NCBI GenBank assembly: GCA_022842565.1
Contig: JALHPH010000044.1
Coordinates: 1-9,219 of the forward strand
DNA length: 9,219 bases
Reading direction: 5' to 3'
Source of the DNA: Fimbriimonadaceae bacterium
GTDB taxonomy: Bacteria > Armatimonadota > Fimbriimonadia > Fimbriimonadales > Fimbriimonadaceae
Both the position numbers and the translations under genes were made by a program. Shown piece by piece: positions 1 to 6,164 of the stretch; position 1 is the first letter of the stretch; each line of letters opens with the position of its first letter. The notes under the pieces were generated by a model. That model saw only the letters and a program-made list of their open reading frames with translations. It searched no databases and was not told where the DNA came from.

Positions 1-316
1 CCTGGACCAGCTGCTCGTAGGCATAACCGTACAGCGTGAAGAGATTGAGTGCGATCTCGCCGCCTTGTTGCATGTCGAGCGAGGCTGTAAGTTCACTCAG
101 AATGCGCTGAGCGCGTTGGATGTTCTCGTTTTGGCCATAGCGATCGTTGTTGGCCATGGCAACTTCGGCCGCAGCAATGAATCGCAGCGCTCCATCATAA
201 AGCATGATGATGAGCTGAAGAGGCGAAGCCGTGTGAGTGGCCGTTCGCCGGTACTGGTCTACAAAAGCGCCCTGCGTCAAATCAAGTCTCTCCGGAATCC
301 GTGGATGTACTTGCAT
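1..316 (-). CDS. fliS: Flagellar export chaperone FliS, 3' end beyond the window
   Basis: FliS is a cytosolic chaperone that holds flagellin monomers before export by the flagellar type III apparatus. Reading the reverse complement from ATG at 316 gives 105 residues still open at the left edge. The FliS pattern is plain: a Tyr-rich start (DQYRRT), then SPLQLIIMLYDGALRFI, an NENIQRAQRILSEL helix, the SLDMQQGGEIALNLF segment and LYGYAYEQL. FliS proteins usually have about 125-135 residues, so roughly 20-30 C-terminal residues are missing. The frame is closed by the TAA of the upstream membrane-protein gene 24 nt before this ATG, where I see no Shine-Dalgarno. An alternative TTG start at 280 is preceded by GGAGAG with a 7-nt spacer, and would give a more usual short N-terminus (TQGAFVDQY), so the start is uncertain. 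Family assignment is confident from motifs. Confidence 0.9.
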   Translation of the reverse strand, partial: MQVHPRIPERLDLTQGAFVDQYRRTATHTASPLQLIIMLYDGALRFIAAAEVAMANNDRYGQNENIQRAQRILSELTASLDMQQGGEIALNLFTLYGYAYEQLVQ

Positions 317-340
317 TGTCGGCTGAAGCGAGGCGGGATC

Positions 341-763
341 TTAGGCCTTGGACCGCATCAATTGAACGAGGACGATGAGAAGCGTTAACACAAACCAGAG
401 GATTGGGATGATGTATCCGACGCTGGGATCCCACTGGGTGATGGTTTGCTTTTGCATCGCATCCAACGGGACCACGTGATTCAGGGTCAGATAGACAAAA
501 ACTCCCGCCGAGGCCACGCCCGCCAGATTCCCGAATCCCCCAGCCATCACCGCGCGCTTGCCAATGATAAGCGTAAAGATCGTGGTCCCGGCGGCGGCGA
601 GACCGGTCGCCGTCAGCAAGGGATGCGACTCCCAAAGTGGTTGCATCACGAAAAAGGGCCAGACCGCCAGGCCGTAAGTGATGAGCGAAGAGGCGACGAA
701 AACCGAACATCCCCCCAGCATTTGGGAGTCCATATCGGCGGTGGTGTTCGGTTTTTGCGACAT
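341..763 (-). CDS. Small hypothetical membrane protein with about four transmembrane helices
   Basis: I do not recognise this 140-residue protein. After a polar N-terminus of about 15 residues it has hydrophobic stretches at roughly residues 17-40, 48-66, 72-97 and 115-136, and ends with a short basic tail (LMRSKA), which suggests a four-helix inner-membrane protein. Helices two and three are joined by a GKRAVMAGGFGN loop, and a polar loop (residues about 98-113) precedes the last helix. It lies 24 nt upstream of fliS in the same frame and orientation, so the two are probably cotranscribed, but nothing in the protein points to a flagellar role. The ATG at 763 has only a weak purine stretch (AAGAG, 3 nt away). 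The start is divergent from rpsU with about 55 bp between them. I judge it real because its hydropathy is coherent and the region holds no better plus-strand reading. Confidence 0.7.
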   Translation of the reverse strand: MSQKPNTTADMDSQMLGGCSVFVASSLITYGLAVWPFFVMQPLWESHPLLTATGLAAAGTTIFTLIIGKRAVMAGGFGNLAGVASAGVFVYLTLNHVVPLDAMQKQTITQWDPSVGYIIPILWFVLTLLIVLVQLMRSKA

Positions 764-769
764 CAGCTC

Positions 770-797
770 TTGAGTTCTACGCTCAATCAGGTATTAT
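770..797 (+). promoter_or_regulatory. Putative sigma-70-type promoter for rpsU
   Basis: A TTGAGT (-35-like, 770-775) and TATTAT (-10-like, 792-797; five of six consensus bases) are separated by 16 bp in the AT-rich gap between two divergent genes. The predicted transcript would start near 804, only about 15 nt before the rpsU TTG and just at its Shine-Dalgarno. Read on the other strand, the same AT-rich core contains AATAAT (798 to 793), so a -10 element for the minus-strand membrane protein could overlap it, but I see no good -35 for that direction. Based on consensus matching by eye only. Confidence 0.45.
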
Positions 798-818
798 TTA
801 ACCTGGAGGACAATTCTA

Positions 819-989
819 TTGATTCAAGTGACAGTACACCCGGGCGAGAGTATTGACAGCGCCCTCAAGCGATTTAACCAGAAAGTACAAGGCAGCGGCG
901 TTCTTCGCGAACTGAAAGAGCACGCTCACTACGAGAAACCCAGCGAGAAACGACGCCGCGCAAGCCGCCGTCGAGTCGGGCGCAACTAA
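819..989 (+). CDS. rpsU: Small ribosomal subunit protein bS21, TTG start
   Basis: This is a 56-residue protein, easily missed because it is short and starts with TTG. S21 is a small basic 30S protein near the anti-Shine-Dalgarno end of 16S rRNA that aids initiation. The sequence has the family's order: a short beta-like start (IQVTVHPGESID), the SALKRFNQKVQGSGVLRELK helix with its typical Lys/Arg-Phe pattern, then HAHYEKPSEKRRR and a strongly basic tail (ASRRRVGRN). The TTG at 819 follows GGAGG at 805-809 with a 9-nt spacer, which decides the start. The next in-frame candidate, GTG at 828, is 18 nt from that site and would remove conserved N-terminal residues. It is first in the plus-strand cluster, 65 nt ahead of pgpH. 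Confidence is high from the pattern and its length, which is close to the family norm of 55-70 residues. Confidence 0.93.
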   Translation: MIQVTVHPGESIDSALKRFNQKVQGSGVLRELKEHAHYEKPSEKRRRASRRRVGRN

Positions 990-1012
990 GAGTCTGCGCC
1001 CTTCCTCTTTTA

Positions 1013-1028
1013 TTCCGCGCTCGCGGAA
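1013..1028 (+). other. Short inverted repeat between rpsU and pgpH
   Basis: TTCCGC and GCGGAA form a 6-bp perfect stem around a GCTC loop, in the 65-nt gap after the rpsU stop. It is not followed by a T-run on either strand (ATCCACCCC on the plus side), so it does not look like a standard intrinsic terminator. It could be an attenuator, a processing site or chance. It lies 26 nt upstream of the pgpH ATG. Confidence 0.25.
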
Positions 1029-1054
1029 ATCCACCCCCTCGCACCAAAGCCCCT

Positions 1055-2557
1055 ATGACGGATTCCGGTAAGTCAGGCTTGCGCAAGTCTCTTATTTTCC
1101 GAGAAGCCCTCACGCCGACGGCTACCGCGCTCTTTGGCGCTGCCGCAGCCACGGCCCTGGCGTTGGTGCACTCGCCGCAGATGCCCTCGCTGCTCACCGT
1201 GGTGGGCGTGGGCCTATTGAGCCTCGTGGCGGTGGTGCTGACGCACTTCCACCTGCTGCACACCCCGCTCAAAACCACCGAACCAGGCACCGCTGGACGG
1301 CTATCTCTGGTGGGCGCGCTGGCAGGAATGGCGGGCGTCCAAACCCTCAGCAAGACCTTTAATCTCAGCGACGCAATGGGCACGGGCTTCCTGCTGACGG
1401 TCCCGCTTTTGGCGCAAGCGATGCTGGTTTCGGCCCTCGTCGGCCCATCGGTTTCGATGTTTGTGCTGACTGTTACCTGCTTCCTGCTGGGTGTGAGCGG
1501 TGCGCTCCCAATCGGCACGCTTGCCGTCAGCTGGCTGGGCGGCGCTATTGCATGCCACGCGGTGAATCCGCTCAAGCGGCGCAACGATCTTCTACGCGCC
1601 ATCGCCATCGTCGGCGGAACGAACGCCATCATCGCCTGCGGCGCGACGGCTACCCAAGTCAGCAGCGTGATGCCGGTGGTCGCGAGCGCAACCTGGGCTG
1701 CGCTTGCGGCCGTCATCGCGTGCAGCATATTCTGGATGTCCATCGCCGTCATTGAGCGGTTTTTCAATATCATTAGCGACTGGTCGTTGCTGGAGCTCTG
1801 CTCGCCCGACCATCCCCTCCTGCGCGAACTCGTTCTGCGCGCTCCCGGCACCTATGCGCACTCGGTGATGGTGGGCAACTTGGCCGAAAGCGCGGCCCGC
1901 GATATCGGCGCCAACCCCACCCTTTGCCGCGCCCTCGCCTATTTCCACGATATTGGCAAGCTCACCCGGCCATCGCACTTCATCGAGAACCAGCAAAACG
2001 AGAACGTGCATGACCACCTGCCGCCACGCCTCAGCGCCAAGATCATCGCGCAGCACGTGGTCGATGGCGTCGATTCGGCCCGCAGCCACAAGCTCCCGCG
2101 CATTCTCATCGACGGCATTCAGCAACACCACGGCACAGGCCTGATGGGATTCTTCTACCGAAAGCTCCAGGAGCAGGAGCAATTGGAGCCCAGCCCTTCG
2201 CTTGAAGCGGAGTTTCGCTACGCGGGCCCGAAGCCGCAAACCAAAGAGTTGGCGATCCTTCTGCTCGCCGATTCGGTGGAGGCCATGAGCCGCGTGATCC
2301 CGCGCGGGCAAACTGAGGACTTAGAAATCGCCGTCAACCGCATCATCGAGGACCGTCGCTCCGATGGGCAGCTCGACGAAAGCGACCTCACCTTCAAAGA
2401 GCTGCAAGTGATCCGCAGGGCATTCCTGCGGACGCTGAACGCACTGCGCCATGAGCGCATCGCCTATCCGGAGGAACTGGAGCATGCCCAGAGTACCGCA
2501 CCGCATCTCGATCTCAAGGAACTCGAAGCGACGCGTGAACGCGCGACAGGTGAGTAA
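1055..2557 (+). CDS. PgpH-type 7TM-HD cyclic-di-AMP phosphodiesterase, compact form
   Basis: This 500-residue membrane-bound HD hydrolase resembles PgpH, which cleaves c-di-AMP to pApA in the cytosol. Residues about 20-235 are hydrophobic and hold roughly seven helices. The HD domain occupies about 250-470 with the full metal-site pattern: H269 in TYAHS, H298-D299 in YFHDIGKL, H334 in AQHV, H358-H359 in QHHG and D406 in LADSVEA. PgpH hallmarks such as ENQQNENVHD and FRYAGPKPQTKE flank these. Family members are usually near 700-800 residues with a large extracellular 7TMR-HDED sensor between the first helix and the helix bundle. Here that domain is absent: the protein starts almost directly in the membrane part, and no upstream in-frame start exists back to rpsU. 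I see no clear Shine-Dalgarno before the ATG. The 3' end overlaps ybeY by 74 nt. The substrate is inferred from family membership. Confidence 0.88.
   Translation: MTDSGKSGLRKSLIFREALTPTATALFGAAAATALALVHSPQMPSLLTVVGVGLLSLVAVVLTHFHLLHTPLKTTEPGTAGRLSLVGALAGMAGVQTLSKTFNLSDAMGTGFLLTVPLLAQAMLVSALVGPSVSMFVLTVTCFLLGVSGALPIGTLAVSWLGGAIACHAVNPLKRRNDLLRAIAIVGGTNAIIACGATATQVSSVMPVVASATWAALAAVIACSIFWMSIAVIERFFNIISDWSLLELCSPDHPLLRELVLRAPGTYAHSVMVGNLAESAARDIGANPTLCRALAYFHDIGKLTRPSHFIENQQNENVHDHLPPRLSAKIIAQHVVDGVDSARSHKLPRILIDGIQQHHGTGLMGFFYRKLQEQEQLEPSPSLEAEFRYAGPKPQTKELAILLLADSVEAMSRVIPRGQTEDLEIAVNRIIEDRRSDGQLDESDLTFKELQVIRRAFLRTLNALRHERIAYPEELEHAQSTAPHLDLKELEATRERATGE
2470..2474 (+). promoter_or_regulatory. 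Ribosome binding site for ybeY inside pgpH
   Basis: GGAGG lies 9 nt upstream of ATG 2484, within the last codons of pgpH. It decides between ATG 2451, which has no comparable site, and ATG 2484. The placement suggests coupled translation of the two genes. Confidence 0.7.
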
Positions 2558-2957
2558 TGCAGTGGCCCATACCCTTCTGCGCCAATCGGTCCGGCCCGGC
2601 GAGGTCTCTGTCTTGCTGACCACGGACGAGGCTATGCACGAACTGAACCTGAACTACCGTCAGGTCGATGCCACCACGGACGTTCTCACCTTTGTGGGTC
2701 CTGATCTCCCCATGGCGCCCATCGGCGACATTGTGATCTCTCTGGACACTGCTCAGCGGCAAGCAGAGTCGCACGGGCATTTGCTTCAGCACGAAACGGA
2801 GATCCTCGCCATCCACGGCGCGCTCCATCTGGCGGGGTGGGATGACCAAACCGAAGAGGAATATCGTAAGATGATGGTCGAAATGGGCGCAATTGCCGCG
2901 GAGCTCAACCTGCCTTGGGATGGACGCTGGTCCACCCACGAGGTCACTCCTTCATGA
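2484..2957 (+). CDS. ybeY: Endoribonuclease YbeY, third zinc ligand changed to Asp
   Basis: YbeY is a zinc-dependent endoribonuclease involved in 16S rRNA 3' maturation and ribosome quality control. The 157-residue product has the family core: LNLNYRQVDATTDVLTF with conserved Arg59, then IGDIVIS, QRQAESHGH, and the metal motif HGALHLAGWDD. The motif is normally HGxLHLxGYDH. Here His111 and His115 are kept, but the third ligand position (121) is Asp. From memory, Asp also occurs there in some other phyla, such as the GYKD form in Bacteroidetes, so activity is likely retained. ATG 2484 is chosen over the further upstream ATG 2451 because of the GGAGG at 2470-2474 and because the YbeY alignment begins only around ISISRN. 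It overlaps pgpH by 74 nt and the next gene by the four bases ATGA, as expected in a tightly coupled operon. Its length is normal. Confidence 0.92.
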   Translation: MPRVPHRISISRNSKRRVNARQVSNAVAHTLLRQSVRPGEVSVLLTTDEAMHELNLNYRQVDATTDVLTFVGPDLPMAPIGDIVISLDTAQRQAESHGHLLQHETEILAIHGALHLAGWDDQTEEEYRKMMVEMGAIAAELNLPWDGRWSTHEVTPS

Positions 2958-3673
2958 TCGTCCGCAAAGGGAAAGATATTCTCCGTCCGTTTCGCGTGGC
3001 GCTCGATGGCGTGGTGTATACCTTCCGCACCCAGCGGCACATGCGCATCCACCTTTATGTGACGCTCGCCATCGTTGTGGTTGCGCTGCTTTTGAACCTT
3101 CGCACCCGCGAGATCCTGATCCTTCTGTTCATGATCAACTTCGTGCTAGTGGCCGAGATGTTCAACAGCGCGATTGAGGCCACAGTGGACCTCGTCAGTC
3201 CTAACTACCACCCGCTGGCAAAGTTTGCCAAAGACATCGCTGCAGGCGCAGTGCTGGTGACCACCATGATGGCCGTGACCGTGGGCGCACTCATCGCGAT
3301 CGGCGACGAGGCCTGGGAGCGCATCCGGCTCAACCTACTGGCCGAGCAACCGGGCATTCCGTTCGTGGGGCGGCTCATTCTGGGCTGCGTCACGCTGTTA
3401 GTCATCATCGTGATTGGCAAGGGTCTGGGCAAGCGCGGAACCATCCTCAAGGGCGGCTTGGTGAGCGGTCATGCGGCGTTCGGCTTCTTCTTCGCCGGCG
3501 CTGTACTTTTTCTTTCTGAGACCCCGCTGGTCACCGCGCTCGCACTCATTTTAGCGTTTATCATCGCGCAAAGCCGCTGGGAAGCCAAAATCCATAGTGT
3601 GTCGGAACTCGTGCTGGGAGGCACTGTTGGTTTGGTGCTCTCTCTCATCATGTTTGGACTCATGCCGAAATAG
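2954..3673 (+). CDS. Fused DgkA-family lipid kinase and PAP2-like phosphatase
   Basis: This 239-residue membrane protein has two parts. Residues about 1-118 match DgkA-type kinases, which phosphorylate diacylglycerol or undecaprenol: FRVALDGVVYTFRTQRHMRIH, then VLVAEMFNSAIEATVDLV with E68, N71, E75 and D79, and HPLAKFAKDIAAGAVLV. Residues about 135-235 resemble PAP2 phosphatases, with SGH at 171-173, SR at 207-208, H214 and E218. This is the SRx5Hx3D motif with Asp changed to Glu, and the first motif (K-x6-RP) is not clearly present. By family knowledge the pair could interconvert undecaprenol and its phosphate, or act on diacylglycerol and phosphatidate; the substrate is not visible here. 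ATG 2954 overlaps the ybeY stop as ATGA, the usual coupled arrangement, so I prefer it to the TTG at 2915. The next gene begins 3 nt after the stop. Confidence 0.85.
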   Translation: MIVRKGKDILRPFRVALDGVVYTFRTQRHMRIHLYVTLAIVVVALLLNLRTREILILLFMINFVLVAEMFNSAIEATVDLVSPNYHPLAKFAKDIAAGAVLVTTMMAVTVGALIAIGDEAWERIRLNLLAEQPGIPFVGRLILGCVTLLVIIVIGKGLGKRGTILKGGLVSGHAAFGFFFAGAVLFLSETPLVTALALILAFIIAQSRWEAKIHSVSELVLGGTVGLVLSLIMFGLMPK

Positions 3674-3676
3674 AAA

Positions 3677-5164
3677 ATGAAATCAGAACCCCCAGAACGT
3701 AAGCCGCAATCGCGGCGCCCCGGACAAGCCGCCAACGACGGAAGCACTCGCATTGCTTCGCTCTTGATGGTGGTGATCTTGGCCCTGCCTGTGTTGGCTC
3801 TCGCGAGCAGCCCCACCATTGGTGCGGCTCTTCCGACCGAGATACCGTACTATGCCTGGCAGACAAGCCTGCTGATTCTGGTGACCATTGCGCTGAACGG
3901 CCTCTTCGTCGCAGCTGATTCCGCGATCGAGCTTCTCAAATCCGGCCACTTGCGCGCAGCCAGCGAAAAGGACGCGCCCAAGATCCAAGCATTACTGCAG
4001 GATCGTTCGCACTACGTGGCAGCCTGCACCCTCGGCACCCAAACCATGATGGGCTGGCAAATGGCCCTCAGCTTCTTGCCCGCACCCGCTTTGGCTCATG
4101 CTTTCGCGACACGCCAGGGCCTCCCGGACACCTGGGGACTGGTGTTCGCAGCAGGAGTGCTCATCACGCTTCCGGTCGCCGCGCTGAACCTCGTTTTCGG
4201 AATCCTGATTCCAAAGTCTCTGGCCGCACTGAACCCTCTTCGCGCCGTCAGCCTCACCTACCGCTACGTGCGCGTCGTTCGCATCCTGTTCGGGCCGTTC
4301 ATCATCCTTCTTTCGAGTATCGCGAACGTGATTGCCAACCGCTTCGGTGCAAAAGCCAGCTTCATGCTGCCGCGCGAAGCTGAAGAGGAGATACGCAGCT
4401 TGGTGGACACAGCTCAAGAGAGCGGCATGATCGAAGAGAGCGAGAAGGACCTCCTTCACTCGGTCTTTGAGTTTGGAGACACGGTCGCACGCGAAGTCAT
4501 GACCCCGCGCGTGGATATGGACGCAGCCCCGGATGATATCCAAGCAGACAAGCTGCTGCAGCTCATGCAGGAATCTGGACACAGCCGCATCCCGCTTTAC
4601 GAAGTCTCCGACGACCAGATCATCGGCATCGTCCACGTGAAGGACTTGATCGGAGCTCTCCGCAACCCGCATCAGCCGCTGAACCTGCGCACCATCGTCC
4701 GGCCCGCGCTCTTTGTTCCCGAGAACAAGAACCTGCACGATTTGCTCCGCGAGATGCGGCAAGCCCGTACCCAAATGGCCATCGTTCAGGACGAATTCGG
4801 TGGAACCGCTGGCGTGGTGACCGTCGAGGACATCGTCGAAGAACTCGTGGGCGACATCGTTGATGAATACGACGATGAGGTGGACGCCATCCACGCCGAG
4901 GGGCAGGGCTGGGTCGTCGAGGGACGAACGAATCTATACGATCTGAACGAAGAGATCGGGAGCGGTTTCCACTCCGAAGAGTTCGACACGATCGGTGGGT
5001 ACCTCTTCGGCTTACACGGGCGTCAGCTCGACGCCGGCACCGAGATGGAGCACCACGGCTATCGCTTCAGAGTGGTGGAGACAGACGGTCGGCGTATTCT
5101 CAAGGTCCACATCGAGCGCGTGGCCGAGCCGAGCTTGCTCGACACAGTGCTCGACGGTTCCTAA
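3677..5164 (+). CDS. CNNM/CBS/CorC-HlyC family membrane protein (hemolysin C-like, putative Mg2+/Co2+ transport)
   Basis: This 495-residue protein has the usual domain order. After a polar, basic N-terminus of about 25 residues comes a hydrophobic segment (28-45), possibly a signal anchor, then a DUF21/CNNM membrane domain (about 60-230; NGLFVAADSAIELL, LNLVFGILIPKSLA). Next follow the linker EEEIRSLVDTAQESGMIEESE, a CBS pair (about 273-400, opening with REVMTPRVDMD and containing GHSRIPLYE and DEFGGTAGVVTVEDIVEELVG), and a C-terminal CorC/HlyC domain (about 410-485; EEFDTIGGYLF). Relatives act in Mg2+ or Co2+ transport, and the CBS pair commonly binds adenine nucleotides. It begins 3 nt after the DgkA-PAP2 stop with little ribosome binding signal, so translation is probably coupled. 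CorC-type genes next to ybeY are common in bacteria. The stop lies 2 bp from that of the convergent gene. The name hemolysin is historical; a toxin role is not implied. Confidence 0.92.
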   Translation: MKSEPPERKPQSRRPGQAANDGSTRIASLLMVVILALPVLALASSPTIGAALPTEIPYYAWQTSLLILVTIALNGLFVAADSAIELLKSGHLRAASEKDAPKIQALLQDRSHYVAACTLGTQTMMGWQMALSFLPAPALAHAFATRQGLPDTWGLVFAAGVLITLPVAALNLVFGILIPKSLAALNPLRAVSLTYRYVRVVRILFGPFIILLSSIANVIANRFGAKASFMLPREAEEEIRSLVDTAQESGMIEESEKDLLHSVFEFGDTVAREVMTPRVDMDAAPDDIQADKLLQLMQESGHSRIPLYEVSDDQIIGIVHVKDLIGALRNPHQPLNLRTIVRPALFVPENKNLHDLLREMRQARTQMAIVQDEFGGTAGVVTVEDIVEELVGDIVDEYDDEVDAIHAEGQGWVVEGRTNLYDLNEEIGSGFHSEEFDTIGGYLFGLHGRQLDAGTEMEHHGYRFRVVETDGRRILKVHIERVAEPSLLDTVLDGS

Positions 5165-5166
5165 GC

Positions 5167-6063
5167 TCAGCGGGCGCGGAAGAACAATGGCGCGGTGCTG
5201 TACCGAGGCACGCGGATGAGCGTGTAGGGGCTCCCGCGCTCTCGGCTTGGCGCGTCATCGCGGTCGACTGTCCAGAACACCGCCACCGTGCCTCGTCGGT
5301 CGAGCATCACGCGCGACACCACGACCTCCGTGGTCGCTCCCGTCGAGACCTCGCCATGCATGGCGAGCACGATCTCCTCGGACCAGTTGATGCGATCCCG
5401 CGGCGCGCTGCCCCCCAGAACGCCGGTCACATAGCGCTCGTATTCGGATGCGTCGTCCAACACTGCTGTTTGGCGGGCAGGCGCTTGGGCCAGCATTCCG
5501 GTGCTTAGCAAGCTCCAGCGCAACGGGATGGTGTCGGTGTTGTTCCAGTCATCATTGAGCGGCGGGGTGATTTTTGGCCAAGTTCCCACCGTCGGGCCCT
5601 GCACTTTTTCGAATTGGAATACTCCCACCGGACGCTGGACCTTGGCGATCACGTACGGCTGGGTGAGCGCCTCGGGGACCACGGTCCCCGGCGCGGGCGC
5701 GGTTTCATAAAACTTCACCAGGATGGTACTGGCATCTTTTTGGGTCATGCCCTGCACAGCCACGCGGTAACCACCTGTGTTGCGTTGGCCAAGGCAGATG
5801 ACGACGAGCACATCCTTATTCCAATCAATATCTCGGGCGGCGGTGCTGGGATCGCGCCCGGTCATTCGCTGCCACAGCTTCTGCCAAGCGCCTTCGTTGA
5901 AGACCACATGGGTCTCGAATCCCTTGATCAGCGTGCGTTCGCCTTGCATGTAAGTTCGCCATTGCACCGTTCCGGGGCTGCCAGTGCGAATCATGCCGCT
6001 TTGCGCAATTCCAAAGGATGCGCTCGCCAAACAAAGGGCGGCCAGAGCGATACTCGCTTTCAT
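5167..6063 (-). CDS. Secreted protein with two PrcB-like domains
   Basis: The 298-residue product starts with a likely signal peptide (KASIALAALCLASASFG; cleavage near residues 16-21) and so is probably exported. Two related domains follow, at about residues 50-142 and 197-290. Both run through a similar core: DIDWNKDVLVVICLG then NTGGYRVAVQGM in the first, DRINWSEEIVLAMHG then STGATTEVVVSRV in the second. Both also share a P-Y-x-x-x-K/R-V-x-R ending (QPYVIAKVQRP; SPYTLIRVPRY). The first resembles the PrcB C-terminal domain (GGY, then P-x-PG-T and LTQPY), known from a Treponema dentilysin protease complex. The second has lost the GGY and is diverged. I infer an internal duplication. ATG 6063 is preferred over an in-frame GTG at 6102 because it puts a Lys directly before the hydrophobic core; neither has a clear ribosome site. 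Function is unknown; a protein-binding role is only a guess. Confidence 0.75.
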   Translation of the reverse strand: MKASIALAALCLASASFGIAQSGMIRTGSPGTVQWRTYMQGERTLIKGFETHVVFNEGAWQKLWQRMTGRDPSTAARDIDWNKDVLVVICLGQRNTGGYRVAVQGMTQKDASTILVKFYETAPAPGTVVPEALTQPYVIAKVQRPVGVFQFEKVQGPTVGTWPKITPPLNDDWNNTDTIPLRWSLLSTGMLAQAPARQTAVLDDASEYERYVTGVLGGSAPRDRINWSEEIVLAMHGEVSTGATTEVVVSRVMLDRRGTVAVFWTVDRDDAPSRERGSPYTLIRVPRYSTAPLFFRAR

Positions 6064-6164
6064 AAGAGTGGGACGGCTCGCCGCCAGGCAAGTTTCACGC
6101 ACATGGTTAGCCGCGAAACGCCATGAAACAACCGCACGTCCATACGGATGATAAGGAAACTCCT
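6064..6164. promoter_or_regulatory. Divergent intergenic region with small inverted repeats
   Basis: These 101 bp separate two divergent genes for exported proteins and should hold both promoters, though I find no convincing -35/-10 pair. They contain GTTTCA (6092-6097) facing TGAAAC (6124-6129), and CATGG (6102-6106) facing CCATG (6121-6125). The two pairs share the bases TG at 6124-6125, so they cannot form a single continuous stem. This could be an operator or chance. Confidence 0.3.
6153..6157 (+). promoter_or_regulatory. Ribosome binding site deciding the start at 6165
   Basis: AAGGA lies 7 nt upstream of ATG 6165. The upstream in-frame ATG at 6123 has no such site and would put a polar 14-residue tail before the signal peptide. 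Confidence 0.65.

Noticed and set aside
446..856. Plus-strand open frame antisense to the small membrane protein and running into rpsU
   Set aside because: It is charged and low-complexity, overlaps the promoter and start of rpsU, and the minus strand gives a coherent four-helix membrane protein.
874..1851. Long minus-strand open frame (about 325 codons) opposite pgpH
   Set aside because: It is Arg/Ser/Thr/Ala-rich with no family motif, overlaps both rpsU and pgpH, and pgpH is well supported by HD motifs. Long antisense frames are expected at this GC content.
1592..2311. Minus-strand open frame of about 239 codons opposite the HD domain
   Set aside because: It lies entirely within the best-conserved part of pgpH on the other strand and shows no motif of its own.
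2451..2483. Upstream ATG 2451 as the ybeY start
   Set aside because: It lacks a ribosome binding site and would add residues with no YbeY similarity; ATG 2484 has GGAGG at a 9-nt spacer.
3992..4894. Minus-strand open frame of about 300 codons opposite the CNNM gene
   Set aside because: It mirrors the conserved CBS region, has no recognisable domain, and its His/Asp/Gln-rich composition is typical of reverse-strand shadow.
5673..5690. Near-perfect palindrome with 8-bp arms (CGGGGACC-AC-GGTCCCCG)
   Set aside because: It lies inside the coding sequence of the PrcB-like protein at its conserved P-G-T-V-V-P segment and has no adjacent T-run. Coding constraint at high GC explains it adequately.
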